From Hyaloperonospora brassicae (lineage: Eukaryota > Oomycota > Peronosporomycetes > Peronosporales > Peronosporaceae), in contig CANTFL010000174.1 of the NCBI GenBank assembly GCA_947650285.1, positions 310,001 to 374,000 of the forward strand: 64,000 bases of DNA. The letters are read 5' to 3'. A program made the position numbers and the translations under genes. Below the pieces are notes generated by a model, which searched no databases, was not told the DNA's origin, and saw nothing but the letters and a program-made list of their open reading frames with translations. Shown in pieces: positions 1 to 12,476 of the stretch (positions are counted from its first letter, which is position 1; each line of letters begins with the position of its first letter).

Positions 1-186
1 AGCTTCTCGTGTTGACGCGTCGCCCGTGACCATTCGTCTGGGCTTGAAATAGAATGATTGCATGATTACAAAAACAGACAAGACAACGTCGTAGAAAGGA
101 CGACGAGAACACGTTATCAAGATGACTTTGTCTGCTTCGTCTTTCGTCCCTTTCTGTCCCGTAGCCACTCAACGCGGCAGTAACAA

Positions 187-405
187 TTACGTACAATAGA
201 CAGTAGATACGCCGTAGATACCGCCATGCTGCTGGCAGTCGGGACACGCCCACTTGGCGCCAAGCAGCGCGTCGTGCTCGGTCACGGGTGACACGCAGGC
301 AGCGTGTAGCCATCGAGTACAAAAGTGGCACTCGACAAGCACTGTGGCTGCACTTGGATCGACGGCATGACCGCATGCGGCGCAGAGGAGCGGGACCATT
401 GCCAC
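187..405 (-). CDS. PHD-type zinc finger protein, C-terminal part (5' end unresolved)
   Basis: The reading frame gives a complete Cys4-His-Cys3 PHD finger: C8, C11, C26, C29, H34, C37, C54 and C57, with spacing typical of PHD domains that read histone-tail methylation. It ends 15 residues after the last zinc ligand. The open frame begins at a GTG; the first ATG lies two codons in, and in-frame sequence upstream stays open to a stop near 512, so the true start or an upstream exon is not settled. An overlapping minus frame has a plausible start at about 505 (protein MAQQIHPVQSAFDR...), which would need a splice or a frameshift to reach the finger. PHD identity is seen directly. A chromatin role is known for the family. 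Being a fragment or pseudogene remains possible. Confidence 0.6.
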   Translation of the reverse strand: MAMVPLLCAACGHAVDPSAATVLVECHFCTRWLHAACVSPVTEHDALLGAKWACPDCQQHGGIYGVSTVYCT

Positions 406-1010
406 GAGCTTTGGGTCGCACGCACGACGGACCTGTGCTCGAGGCGGTCGAATGCAGACTGGACTGGGTGGATCTGCTGCGCCATTGTGATTTTCAATGG
501 CGACTTGTTAGAGGGATGAAAAGGGGGAGGAGACGATGGGCGGCGAGTGGTCTTAAGCTGCAAACGACTCTGCCGTGGCTCGACAATGCGCGTCCAGCTG
601 GCAGCAGACGTGTCTTCCCTACGTTACACGGGTGCACGCGACGGGCCAAGCGGGGGCACCACGCGCGACTTGTGGGGTCGGGCTTTTCTTTGCCACGCAT
701 CGAAGCTGGCGAAATGAAGTAGGGCTGGGGGGCAAGCAGGCGCGAGTAGCAGACGAGGCCATTGCCGTCGCGCGAAGGTGAATGACGTGTCTTTTTCTGG
801 CCGTCTGCGACATGCTGGTAGCCGGAGAGTTGAGCGCATGGCCAGCTACTGCTCGCTCCATCTGCAGGAGTGTGTTGGGACGCGCTGGCAACGGGTAACG
901 TGGGAGACAGAGCACTCGGCAGGTGCACGGAGGACCTCCTGACGGTGGCTAGCGATGCAGGGCGCGCTGAAGTGGTGATGATTTGCATTAGGGTGATCGC
1001 GTGTCCCACA
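406..1010. other. No supported gene
   Basis: Several overlapping frames are open here, but none has recognisable domains or plausible composition. If the PHD gene has upstream exons on the minus strand they should lie here; I cannot place them. Confidence 0.4.
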
Positions 1011-1031
1011 ATGATGATGATGATGATGATG
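1011..1031. repeat. (ATG)7 microsatellite
   Basis: Seven uninterrupted ATG units. On the minus strand they read as a run of isoleucines inside a spurious open frame. Confidence 0.95.
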
Positions 1032-2490
1032 CTGACGGTAGGGCAGCGACAGTCGCTTTGCCGGTGGAATACACGAAGTGGTTTGGTCCCACCTGAAGTG
1101 GATTGGACCGAACGATCATCGTGTCGCTCTTTGGTTGTAGACAAAGCGTTTGCAACGTGACTACAGAAGTGTTGTGCCAATCGTTCTTCTTGTAACGTAG
1201 ATGTGGTGGCGCTGAGAATGGATTCGGCTGGGACGGGCATATCGGATCGAACTGCATTCAGAATGTTGTGACTTGTGGCTCACTTCACCGCCGCTTTGTT
1301 CTTGCTCGAGTGCTAGTTCGTCTCGCGGAGTATTCTATACGAGCTGCAAATTCGAACCGAGGAAGGGCTTTGCGGACGATAAAAAACAGTGCTGGGAAAC
1401 GTTACCATCCCATTGTGACCGACAGGTCTACTTTCATTTTTTGCAGGAAGCTTAAGCAAACACGAATAGTGGTATGTAGCTTCGAAGACCTCCTGGTCGT
1501 ACAGGCACTCTACAAGCTGTCCCATTGTATTGTTGCTTTTATTTGTCAAGCTAGTGTAAAAGCAGGACTGAAGAGCTAAGTATATGTGCCGAAAGGGTAC
1601 CATTTTATAATGTCGATGTGAGTATACACCGAAGCGAACAAGTCCATAGTGCGCGTCGACCTCGGTACGTTCATCTTGGAAATGTGGATTGCAACGGAAG
1701 TCGTGCGTTGGCTTCAGGTCAACACTTGGACATCGACGCGCTTCAAGCGAAGTCGATTCAAGTTTTCTGGTAGTTTTCCTCGTATCAGCAACAGGGCACC
1801 GTGCATTACGGTCGCCATAGAGAGCCAGAATATAGGCGGATACGCACGCAATGGTAGTTTCCCACTCAATGCATCATCGAAGAGGACCAGCATTGCCGAT
1901 CGACACGCCAAGTCTTCAGTCAAGTTGCGCGGACCGCAAGTTTTTTGCCAAGCGCATGGGCAGGATTATGGCACTTGAGATCTGAGGTGAGCACAAAAAT
2001 TGAATAATCACACTACCAAGTGGGTAGATGTTTCGCTGGACTAGTCATCTTGGTCCGATCACCAATTGCTGCGATTTCTACGATTATTTTGCCATTTAAC
2101 TCGTGGCACTTTTCGGTTTCTTCGTCGTGTTCATTCTACGAACTGCTTAGTAGCAACAAAAAGTTAGTGTGGTTCAGGTGCACACTTCTCATGCCGACCA
2201 TATCACTCTTCGAAGCTTTACCGATACTGACTCGCACGAGATCGTATGACATTTTGTCGGTCCAGGTTGTCAAATGTCGTACTTCCAACGAAAGAGGGCT
2301 CAACACGCACCGAGTATGATGTTATCAAAAGAAGAGTAGCAAAAACCCTTCCGGGCTACGTGTCAGCCCTTTTACCCGATACAATGTTGACCACGACCTC
2401 ATTAGACACATTATTTCGCAGGTTTTGCACCGCTTTCCGTAGGCAACCCTTTTCTTTTGACGCTTGACAAGACTTGATCATGTACATGCT
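1032..2490. other. Anonymous intergenic DNA
   Basis: I see no gene, repeat family or RNA. The open frames are short and have no recognisable domains. It ends at the target site of gypsy element 1. Confidence 0.4.
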
Positions 2491-2495
2491 GGTCG

Positions 2496-3316
2496 TGTAA
2501 CGGGGTAGCCCGTTACATGAGATTGTCATTAAGGCATAAAATGACAATAAAGAATATTTCGTTAAATATTCGGTCAACAATATCACAAAGCATGATGACA
2601 TTGTTGTTAGAAGCTATTGTTTTTGAAGGGTGGTGAAGGTCAAGGCCAAAACCCTTTTTTGTGTAATAAAAAACCCTCCTTCTTGGGTGAAAAACTTTTT
2701 CACCTTGAGAGAGGGGGGGGGGGGGGGGATCCCCCCGCCCCCCCCCCCGGGGGTTGTGGGGTTTGAGAGGAGAGACGGCCCCCTTCCCCTTTTCTCTTTT
2801 TTGTTTTCTGAAAAAGGAAAGGGGGGGGGAGAGAGGTAAACTATAGAGAGGATGGTTGTTTTTTGTTTGGTTTTTGTTTGTGGTTATTAAGGAAAGAAAA
2901 AAGTAAATTAATAATATTTATTTTTTTTCTTTTTCTTTTTTTTCTAAAAAATCAATAAAAAACACCCACAACCCCAAAAAAATTTTTGATGACCGAAGGG
3001 TCTACTCATTGGTTGATGTCGTGATGATATCAACCCACCAATCGCTGCTAGACGCGCGCAATGGGAGGCGAGTATACGTCATCATACGTTTTGTTATATT
3101 AGCATAATTAAGTCAGGACAAACAAAGACACAAGAGTTATAGGACTTAATTGTATTAATGACAGTGTTACTTTTACCACGACTAGAGCCGTTGCCTTAGT
3201 CGCTCTATCTTCCTCTAAGTAGTTCTACACTTAGCGGGGCGCTGACTGTCACTGCAGTCAGTGATAGTAAACTCCGTACTGGTTGACTAGTACGTAGTCA
3301 TCAGTGCCCCGTTACA
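2496..3316 (+). repeat. 5' LTR of gypsy element 1, with an insert
   Basis: It matches the 440-bp 3' LTR at 10040-10479 on both sides of a 381-bp foreign stretch at 2607-2987. The ends are the 10-bp inverted termini TGTAACGGGG and CCCCGTTACA. Immediately downstream, from about 3319, TGGTTGCAG is the counterpart of the TGGTAGCAC primer site in element 2. Confidence 0.9.
2607..2987. other. Homopolymer-rich insert inside the 5' LTR
   Basis: This stretch is absent from the 3' LTR. It includes a run of about 17 G, C runs of 6 and 12, and many T, A and G runs. It does not resemble the rest of the window. It could be an assembly or gap-filling artefact, or a low-complexity insertion. Confidence 0.7.
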
Positions 3317-3366
3317 CCTGGTTGCAGTTTGTAGTCCGTCCAAGTACCACACTCGCATTGCCCAAA

Positions 3367-4440
3367 ATGAACATGTTGGACGAAGTCGAAGGCGACAGGT
3401 TTCACGGAGCTCGTGAAAGCTACTCCCATTTGAGGGGTGTCGAATGGAGTGCGATCGAACGAATGAGTTCGACCGTTGGCGAGGAAGCTATCTGGGCCAT
3501 GGTATCCACAAGGGATTGAGACCAGCAGCATTCCGTCATTTGCAAGTTCTTGCAACGACAACTTGACGAGTCTCGAGCGCAGGTGACCTTGTTGCAATAA
3601 CAAGATCACCAGCGGACTGAAGAACTGCGACATCATCAGTCTCAGTCCGCACAGTCGACGCGTGATCGTCGACAGGAGTCTCTTAAGCTAGAGATATCCA
3701 AAGTATCACGGAGTTCAAGAACGACTTCCTGTTAATATGGTTCGTCGAAGTCGACGGTGTCATCGAGGCCCGTCGCATCGACGATGAGCGAATGCAAGTC
3801 GCATTTTCTCATTCGTACTTGGCAGGGGACGCCAGGAATCGGGCCCTGAATCTTAAGTTCCACGACCCGAAGTGTTTGGGGTTCGTTAGACGTCTTCAAG
3901 ACCCTGATCAGTGAGACGTTTGAGCCTCCCGGGGAAGAGTTCAGGACTCTATCCGAACTACTCGAGATCAAACAGGGTAAGCGTAAGGTTCACGCTTACG
4001 CTCAGCATGTACGCTACCTTGCAAGTTGCATAGCAGTGAACCCTGTGAGTGAGTTTGTGTTGATGACAATATTCATTCAAGCGTCTTGTAGATGGTCCCG
4101 TCAGGGACCACCTGTTCCGCGGAGAGCTAAAGACGCTCTCCGAAGCAATCTACGCTGTGGAGCAGGAAGAATTTAGCGTGAGACAGGCTCACACTACGCT
4201 GAACCCCTATCGTCCAAAGAGACGACGATAAGCGGTCAGAGGTCCCGAACCAATGGAAATTTGTCATGTCGAGGGCGAGAAACCTTGTCTTGTGAATGAA
4301 AAGCGAATGGTGAAATGACATCACTGTCATAAGCTGGGACGACTTTGCATACGAATGCAGTATCCCCTGCTCAGCACCGCGGTGATTAACGCAGTAACCG
4401 TCTACTAGTTCGAAGAACTAAAGGACGAGGACCCGATGTG
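3367..4440 (+). pseudogene. gypsy element 1 gag, broken
   Basis: The start (MNMLDEVEGDRFHGARES...) aligns with element 2 gag, and further similarity continues in shifting frames through the capsid-like region. A premature stop follows MVSTRD at 3517-3519, and several frameshifts and stops follow. The zinc-knuckle region near 4340 is only partly recognisable. In the living element, Gag forms the virus-like particle and packages RNA. Here nothing full length can be made. Confidence 0.85.
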
Positions 4441-7400
4441 TTGCAAAGCTGCAACAGAGATAGCTGGACCATTAAAAATGGTCGGGGTCAGTAGGTGCGG
4501 ATCGCCCTACTAATCCGGCAAAATCGATAGAGATTTGCAAATCTTTTGACGAAAGTTGCTTCCGACAAACAGTATCTATGTGTCTCTGCACCTGGTGATG
4601 AAGTGTCCCTCATCACCTTGACATTGAAAGTGACAAAGGACTTGTCATTTCGCGCCCTAGTTGACTGTGGGGCGTCGAACAACTTTGTTCGTCGCCAGTC
4701 GCTAGAGGCAGGAAGTTTTAACTTCGCGGAGCGGGAGATCCCTCCAACGAAGATGGCGGTGCGCCTAGCGACAGGCGCATCGACCACTGTGAAGAAACGT
4801 GTAGTCGGAATCCACTGCACGTTAAAAGGCTAACAGTACGATGATGCTTTCATCGTAGAGGACCTGGATGACAAGTTCGACGTCATCTTAGGGTTGCCTT
4901 GGCTCAGGAAATACGAGCCAATGGTAAGTTGGCAGCATCGATCAGCAACAATGCATGACGCTTGTTCATCAGATGAAGATGTGAAGAATATATTGGAGCG
5001 CCCAAATTCATGTGGGTGTACTGCGAGTGAGTGCGATGACCTCACTTGCGATACGGTCGCTAGTACGACTGTACAAAAGCACAGTGTAGATGATCACTAC
5101 ATTGTGGAGAAAGCTCTCCTGGATCCTGTGGATGTACTTCCCAGGAAGTAATCGAGACATTGAGCGTATTGGTTAATGACGGATCAAGTGTAGTCGTTTA
5201 CATGCTTGTTTTGATTGTGCCTCCGAAGTTAACTTCGGAGATAACTCTAATTGCCTACACCAGAACTGAAACGGTTCTTGTGTGATTTGCGTAGTGGCAA
5301 GGTCAAGCAGATCTGTTAACTCGTCGCGGAAGACGAGTACGTCATCGATATTTGATCGGCAATGGCTCCTTACTGAAATCTAACGGCTTCTCAGCAGTTC
5401 ATCGATGGACGAAAGTGTCGTCGATGAGAAGACTCGGATTGAGCGATACACGTCTCAATCCTGGGAGTCGCTTCAAACAAATCCTTTGTATAAGGATTTG
5501 GTCGAATTTAAAGGATGTGTTCCCTGAATCCGTACCTTGCGAGTTGCCTAAGGAAAAAGGCACTCGACACGAGATCGTGCTCAAACCGGTCTCGAAGTAC
5601 TGTGTCATGAAGCAGTTGCCACTGCCTCGTGAGCAGGTTCAATGTGATCGACAAGTTCTTTACCGATCGCTTAGCGGCAGGACATGTGAGGAAAAAACTT
5701 CCCCTTACAGCTCTCCGACCTTCTGTGTGCGAAAGACCACATGAGGATGGCGGATAGTGCACGCACACAAAAAGTTAAATGCTGCAACGAAGCACTGGAC
5801 GGTACATCCCGTACACGAGCAGTGAGCACCCCCAGCAGTATGCTGTGGGAGTGGCTAGTGATGCCACAGGGGCTGAGTAACGCCCCTGCAACATTCAACA
5901 GATGTGTAACACATCTGTTGAGACCGGTGCGAGACTTCGCACCGATTTACTCTGACGATGTGTTCAACCATAGCTGGGCTATGGACGGAAATAAGGACGT
6001 GGAAGCTCATAGAACTCACGTTCGTCAGGTTCTTCAACATATGCACAAGCATAAGTTGTACGCCAACCTCAAGAAGTGTATATTCGCGGCTAGCGATATA
6101 CCAATTTTTGGGTGCATCGTGGGTAAACACGGCGTACGCCCTGATACCGAGAAGATCAAGGCGATCACCGACTGGATTGTGCCAGTCAATGTCAAGGGAC
6201 TTTGGAAGTTCCTTGGTTTAGTGGCGTATTTGCACAATCACTCAAGCAACTACGCTGATATGACTATTCATCTTTCTTATTTTCTTAAAAAATTATGTGA
6301 AGTGGAAATGGAACGCTGACTGTCAGCGTTCCTTCGAATTTATCAAGTAAAGCTTGATTAAATCACTTATATTGGCGATTGCCGACCAGGATAGGCCATT
6401 TCATTTGGTCTGCGACGCTAGCGACTTTTCAATCGACTGTGCGTTGATACAGCATGACACAGACGGCACGGAGCGCGTGGGCTGCTATCAATCGCGTCAG
6501 CTGTAACCAGCCAAACGCAATTACCCAGTGCATGACAAGGAACTTCTTGCCAAGAAGTACGTTTTGGCTAAGTTTTGCTTCTATCTCTTGGGAGATAGAC
6601 CGTTCATTGTCTATACAGACCATGCCTCACTAAGCACGGCCGTAAATAGCCCACACCTCTCGCAACGAATGGCGAGGTTGTTGACTTTCTTCGCGGAGTA
6701 TAAATTTTCCGTGGAGAATAAACTAGGACGATTCAATGTCGTCGCTGATGCGCTATCACGTCGGCCCGATATCGAGCCGACTACACACGTCAACAGTGAG
6801 GCCTTGCCCACTATTGCGGCTCTGCCAGTCAGTGTGCCGTTGTCACCTTTACTTGACGACGTGCAGAAGGCGTACGCGGGGGACACGAAAGTCCTCCGTT
6901 TGATGGGTCATTTTGCGAATCCACCCCGAAAATCCTTGACGGATTCGCCGGCTCTATACCGTTCCTCTTATGATCGGTATACGTCTCGCAATGGTCTACT
7001 CTACCGCACAGCAGTTGCCGACGATACATCTCGTGTCGTCGTTCCCGATCATGATGATTTGCGATTACGCATCATGTTCGAATGTCACGATGCGCCCTCA
7101 GGCGGGCATCGTGGTAGGGAAAATACTTACCTTACGGTAAATCGCGACTTTACTGGCCCCGCCAGTATCAGTTTGTCCGCAAGTACATTCGTTCTTGCGA
7201 GGTCTGTCATTGGTTGAAGCCAAGTCCTTCATTTCGTGCACCGTTGCAACCTCCGCCGGTGCCGGCAGAATGTTGGAAGTTCGTTTCCATGGAATTTGGC
7301 TTCGGTTTTCCCGACGACACTCACAAGAATAATGGTATTCTTGTGTTTGTGGATCGTTTCAGCAAGATGGTCCATCTTGCTGCGGTCTCTGAGTCGACAA

Positions 7401-8940
7401 ATGCACACGGCTATGCGCGTGGGTTCATCGACACAGTCTTTTGACTCCACGGGCTATCCCGTGAACTCGTATCCGACCGTGATCCTCGGTTCACGGCGGA
7501 GTTTTGGCAATCCGTGTTCCGCACTTTGGAAACACGGTTGACGATGAAAACATCCGAGTAATTTAAAACAGATGGTCAGACAGAGCGTGCAAACCGTGTC
7601 CTCGAAGAAATACTTCGAGGAAATGTCCACTCGTTCTCGAGTTGGAGTGAGTTCTTGCTGATAGTCGAATTCGCCATCAACAACTCCATGCATGCGTCCA
7701 CGACGCATACAGCGTTCTACGTGAACGGCTTCCGCCACCAACGTATTACCGCAATAATACAGAGTGACTATGGGTTAAGGGGGGAGGGGGATCGCTCGAG
7801 CAAAATCCGTTTTGGCTCTTGCTCATCATCACGTATCATCGCACACGCCGATACGTTTGACGCCGATGTCGATAATATCGAAATCGATGAATTTAATCGT
7901 AGCGTTAGAAATGACGCTGCTGCTGCATCAGACAGTGATGACGATGCCGGAACATTCAGCATCAGCAACGATTATTCCAGCGAGGAAAACGACAACCTCG
8001 CAGGAGAAGAGAACAATCTCTTAGCAGTGAGCATGAAGCGCACTGAAAGACAAAACAAAGAGTCGGCAGAGAACTTCCTGCTGACTCGAGAGGCGGTAGT
8101 CCGTTTCGCTCAGTACTCCATCGCAAATGCGGTGGACCGCCAGAAACGGAACGCAGACAAGAATGGAAGAGCGAATGTTCTTTCATTTAAGGTTAACGAC
8201 CTAGTACTACTGTATACGGTAAACTTACCTGGACATGTAGTCACTAATGTCGGCAGTTGTGAACTACTGCCGAAATGCATTGATCCTTTTTGTGTATTGG
8301 ACCGCAAAGGCAATGCATACACGATCGAATTGCCACGTAGTATGCGCACGCATCCTACGTTCTATGTTGGTCGTCTCCGCCCGTACTATCAGCCCGAGGC
8401 CCCTTTTGACGATGAAGATAGCAACCACGCTCAAGAACCCCCAACATATTCTTGTGATCAACGGACCAAACTTTTATGTTGGCCCTTCAACAACGCAGTC
8501 TCGCGACGAGCCGCCAGTAGCTCGCGCGCAAGTGACGCTTATCGCGTTCTTTGTCAAGCTGGGCGAACGCAAACTCCGATCGGTCCTTCTCCCGATTAGT
8601 ACGGAGACGTCGTACGGTCGTCAGCAAGTCATGCCGACGATCGTACTCGTAATCGACGTCCTCCCTCAACTCGGTCAGGTATTATTCGTGGAGATCGACG
8701 ATCTCCGCCAGGCCTGGCTGCTGAGCTGAACCTCGTCTTCTTACCACCACCAAAGCCACTGGTATATCATCACGGAGGTTGAAGATATCACGTGGGACGT
8801 CTTTTGAGCCATCGCGTGAAGAACGGGGGGCGGACAAGTTAACTTGTCCGCTGGCGGGGGTATCCACCATCGTATGACAGCTGGGATCGAGATCCCAGCT
8901 GATGGCTGATGTTGAGGGTCTAGTCCACCAGTATGACAAG
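4440..8940 (+). pseudogene. gypsy element 1 pol (protease-RT-RNase H-integrase-chromodomain), broken
   Basis: Recognisable pieces in order are: protease with ALVDCGASNNFV near 4660; the RT palm with a YSDD motif near 5950, after a deletion of roughly 100 bp that removes the segment holding the first catalytic aspartate region; RNase H (VYTDHASL) near 6615; the integrase HHCC region near 7090; the integrase core; the acidic C-terminal linker (7655-8599, still open); and a chromodomain whose RTSYLV motif now reads RTS-stop-LV at about 8840. Many stops and frameshifts are present. From the linker to the chromodomain remnant the frame is the same, which shows that ancestral pol continued through it. 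Confidence 0.9.
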
Positions 8941-10026
8941 ACGCATCCGATAGGTCATCAGACCCATCGGTAAACACGCGCTTTTGGCGCTTGTAGACGG
9001 ATTGCAAGTTTGCAATCGCGTCACGCGTCTCAGCCGGTATGTGTGCCCTTCCCCAGGGCGAACTTAGGGAATGCACGTCCCTATGTGCACGCTGCAAGTT
9101 TTCAACACAACTCACACAAGGATCATCCCAAGTGAGGCAGGGAATGCCTGCCTCACTCGACAATCGATGAAGCCGGTATGTTGCACCGGTTGGCGTTCTC
9201 TTTTCAAACTTGATGCGTACTGCTTCAAGTTTTTGAAACCACACCTCACGTCTAGAATTCTTGACACTTTGAACGAACGCGTTCCACGCCGCCAAAAGTG
9301 AGGCGTTGTTACGCTTTTGTTTACTATTGGACCATCGATGCTTGAAGAAACAATCGAGATAAAATGTTCTTCAGCGCAAAAGTTCTTTGCCGCTGGAGCT
9401 CAAACCATGAAGCTCAATCGCATCGAATATGGGAATTCGATGGTGTTGACTTGTCTCGTGATAAAAGCTATGGATGAGTTGTTCAGGCGAACTCCACGGC
9501 TTCAGATTATCACGCTTTGACGTGGTACCTTTGCCGGTATCATGGTTTCAGTATGACGACGGCGCACGAGTTGACTGTTGTGATGAGATATCATACTTAT
9601 CACTGGATTCATCATTACTGCCGAACAGACTGTGACGCATGTCGCGAGTCCGTTCGTTCGGCAGGTCTCTTGATGAACAAGGCACCGCAGGTGAGCGCGA
9701 TGCCTCCAACGGTTTTCTGATTCAGACACACCTGAATCGCCAGAGTAGCTGACACCTAGCTCGAGGTCACTATGTGCATGTGGTGCGATACTACATGCGC
9801 CTGCAGCAACAATCGCTGCAGACAAGGAACGAACAGCAAACGACGAGTCTTCTGCCGCAGAGTCTGGAGCATTAGCAGAATGTGTCGTCTTTGATTCACA
9901 TTGCATTGACATGTTGACTATGCAAGGCAAAGTCAAAAGGAACGGGTCTGACCAACAAGTGATCCCCGTCCCGTTGGCATCCAATGGATGGCTACAAAGC
10001 TTTGATAGTCTCACAATGACTATCAC
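8470..10026 (-). pseudogene. Antisense ORF of gypsy element 1, broken
   Basis: The minus strand between pol and the 3' LTR encodes pieces of the protein found intact-looking in element 2. The clearest stretch (8741-9295) shares motifs such as [32 protein letters not shown] and [13 protein letters not shown]-terminal charged, coiled-coil-like part is at 8487-8669, and N-terminal traces lie at 9502-10026. Stops and frameshifts interrupt it. Conservation between two diverged copies suggests the antisense frame once mattered. The function is unknown. Confidence 0.7.
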
Positions 10027-10028
10027 AT

Positions 10029-10039
10029 AGAGGGGGTGA
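10029..10039 (+). other. Polypurine tract of gypsy element 1
   Basis: AGAGGGGGTGA lies directly before the 3' LTR. By position and composition it is the plus-strand DNA priming site. Confidence 0.75.
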
Positions 10040-10479
10040 TGTAACGAGGTAGCCCGTTACATGAGATTGTCATCAAGGATAAAATGACAATAAAGAATGT
10101 TACGTTGAATATTCTTTCAACAATATCACAAAGCACGATGATATTGTTGGGATGAACGAAGGGTCTAATCATTGATTGATGTCGTGATGATATCAACCCA
10201 CCAATCGCTGCTAGACGCGCGCAATGGGTGGCGAGTAGACGCCATCATACGTTTTGTTATATTAGCATAATTAAGTCAGGACAAACAAAGACACAAGAGT
10301 TATAGGACTTAATTATATTAATGACAGTTTTACTTTTACCACGACTAGAGCCGTTGCCTTAGTCGCTCTATCTTCCTCTAAGTAGTTCTACACTTAGCGG
10401 GGCGCTGACTGTCACTGCAGTCAGTGATAGTAAACTCCGTACTGGTTGACTAGTACGTAGTAATCGGTGCCCCGTTACA
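10040..10479 (+). repeat. 3' LTR of gypsy element 1 (440 bp)
   Basis: It begins TGTAACGAGG and ends CCCCGTTACA. It matches the two halves of the 5' LTR with scattered differences, indicating an old insertion. It contains several short perfect foldbacks, as does the LTR of element 2. Confidence 0.93.
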
Positions 10480-10484
10480 GGCCG

Positions 10485-10906
10485 TGAAATTGTGTGGCCC
10501 TGGACCTACAAGTAAGAGCTCAAAATGTTTGACTTGAATTTGTAGTTGTACACGCACTTCCTGAAGTATGTAACTTTTTAATGCAAATGAGAGCGTGCAG
10601 ATGATAGCGACGACGTAGCTGGACTTTGTCCTGCCTCCACTAGGAATTCATCGCGATACACAAAATAAGTATCTTACATTGGTATCGTTAACCCAAAAAG
10701 TCGTTCCGTAGGCTGAAGTTAGTTGTGGCATACGGCTAAGCTTGATAGCTTCTTTGCCAGTACAGTCATTCCTCCAATAACTTATAGGCTTCGTGGAGAC
10801 AAAATTTATATGAGGTAGCCAAGAATGAGCGACGTGAGTTCCCGATTTTTTTGTGCTATCGAAAATATTAAATTAGCAATTTTTCCCTTAAAAAAATCAT
10901 GGAAAT
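10485..10906. other. Anonymous DNA upstream of the pogo remnant
   Basis: AT-rich. No gene is recognised. It may include the terminal part of the pogo-like element, but I could not find a convincing terminal inverted repeat. Confidence 0.35.
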
Positions 10907-12476
10907 ATGTCTCAAGCATGCCTCACCTATGCACAAAGACTCGAGGTCTACCAGCACAAGGCCAAGGATCGAAAAATGATCCAGAGTGTCCTGGCAAATA
11001 TGGCTTCCAGCAAGTTCGGTGCTCACATCACCGAGTCTGCCATCTCTCTTATACTAAAGGAGCGCACAGATCTGGAATCCATGACAATTACCGAACTTTT
11101 AGCCAAAGCCCTCGCGTTGCTCAGAATCCGAAGCTGGACGAAGCTTTATCAACACGGGTAGTTCAATTCCAGACAAGGAATGTTGCATTAACCGGAGAAA
11201 TCATCAAGGTCAAGACCAAGGTGTTTTCTGAACGACTAGGCTTACCCGAGATAACCGTAAATTTTTCCAATCGATACTTGCAACGCTTCCAGAAGCGGAT
11301 AGAGCTCCGCAGCATCCGGATTCACGGATAGAGTGGTTCAATAAATGAGGAATCCAGTGATAAAGCATTGTTTGGACTTCGGGCTGTAATTGATCGCTAA
11401 GAGCCCCAAGGTGTTTTTACATGGACGAAACTGGTATGTCTAGATTGAAGAAACTTGAATAGTCTAGTGTTGAACATTGCTGTTGTTCATTCAGGCCTAT
11501 TCTACAACATGTTTCCGGAGAAGACAGTTGCGCAGCACAAAGATTGAGGGATTCAATGAAGAGAAGGCCGGCCTTGATTCGGTTCCTATGAAAAGCTTTG
11601 AAGCTTAGAACTTTCAGTTCAATAACAATTTTTCCTTTTATTACAGGCACGAATCTCAATTAATTTCACGGCCAATGCGGATAATGCTGAAAACTCACTC
11701 CTTTTTATTGAAAAAGCAAAAAAACATCGCTGTTTTAATCTCAATTCCGGAGAGTAGATCAGATTATACTACATGAACAACAAGAAGGCCTGGATGACCG
11801 GTTCTCTATTTCAGGAAGCGTTGAAGAAATTCGGCACCGACATAGAGGTAAATAAGCTATATTTTTATTTTTATGATAATTTATCGGCCGCATTAATACG
11901 ATTTTGACATTGTAGTATCATTCCCAGGTCCGCAAGAGAAATGTCTTGATTTTGCTAGATAATTATTCATATCATACTACCAATGATCTAGAGCTGGAGA
12001 ATGTTCACGTGCAGATCCTGGCTCCCAACTATACCGCAAAACTTTAGTCCATGGATGTAGGAATCGTGGCTGCTTAAACGCCGATGTAGGCGCCTTTATG
12101 TTAAGAATGCTGTGGACCGCGACTAACGCGGCGATCTTAGCATATACAAGGTCAATCAGTTGACCGCCCTGACAAAGGTGTGGCAGCGCGGGGGGAGATT
12201 TCAGATGAAACTGCGGCAAACTGTTTCAGCCGCACTGGACTATTTTTTTCCTCGCCATTGACTTCTGTGGATGATCAGGAGGATCATCTGGTTGAGCGCG
12301 AGCTGCACGATGCCATTAATTTTCTGCCTATGAAGAGCCCCATGGCTATTTCTAATCTGATAAATTCAGTTGAAGAGGATGAAGCGGCACACGTGGAGTC
12401 GAATTACAATAAACGTATCCAGATGGTACAGGATGATGAAGAGGAGGAGGAGGATGAGCAAGCAGAATTGGTATAG
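10907..12476 (+). pseudogene. pogo/Tigger-like DNA transposase, dead
   Basis: The order of parts fits the pogo branch of Tc1/mariner. First comes an N-terminal CENP-B-like helix-turn-helix (MSQACLTYAQRLEVYQHKAK..., frame at 10907). Next is a second helix-turn-helix segment (LDEALSTRVVQFQ...). Then comes a DDE core with YMDETGM (Asp codon 11424), LLDNYSYH (Asp codon 11958) and SMDVGI (Asp codon 12054). It ends with NCFSRTGLF and an acidic tail. The three catalytic aspartates lie in one frame, but stops and frameshifts occur throughout. No TA-flanked termini were identified. Confidence 0.85.

Larger units (their letters stand above)
2496..10479 (+). mobile_element. Ty3/gypsy chromovirus, element 1 (old, defective)
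   Basis: A full-length but decayed LTR retrotransposon. It starts TGTAACGGGG and ends CCCCGTTACA. The order is 5' LTR, primer site, gag, protease, RT, RNase H, integrase, chromodomain remnant, antisense frame, polypurine tract, 3' LTR. The flanking bases GGTCG (2491-2495) and GGCCG (10480-10484) look like a 5-bp target duplication with one later mutation. All coding parts carry stops and frameshifts, and about 100 bp of RT is missing, so it cannot move by itself. It is a diverged relative of the element at 41404-49389. Confidence 0.95.

Noticed and set aside
494..1240. 248-codon open frame on the minus strand
   Set aside because: It runs through the ATG microsatellite (as poly-Ile), has no domain and an odd composition. 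It overlaps other equally empty frames.
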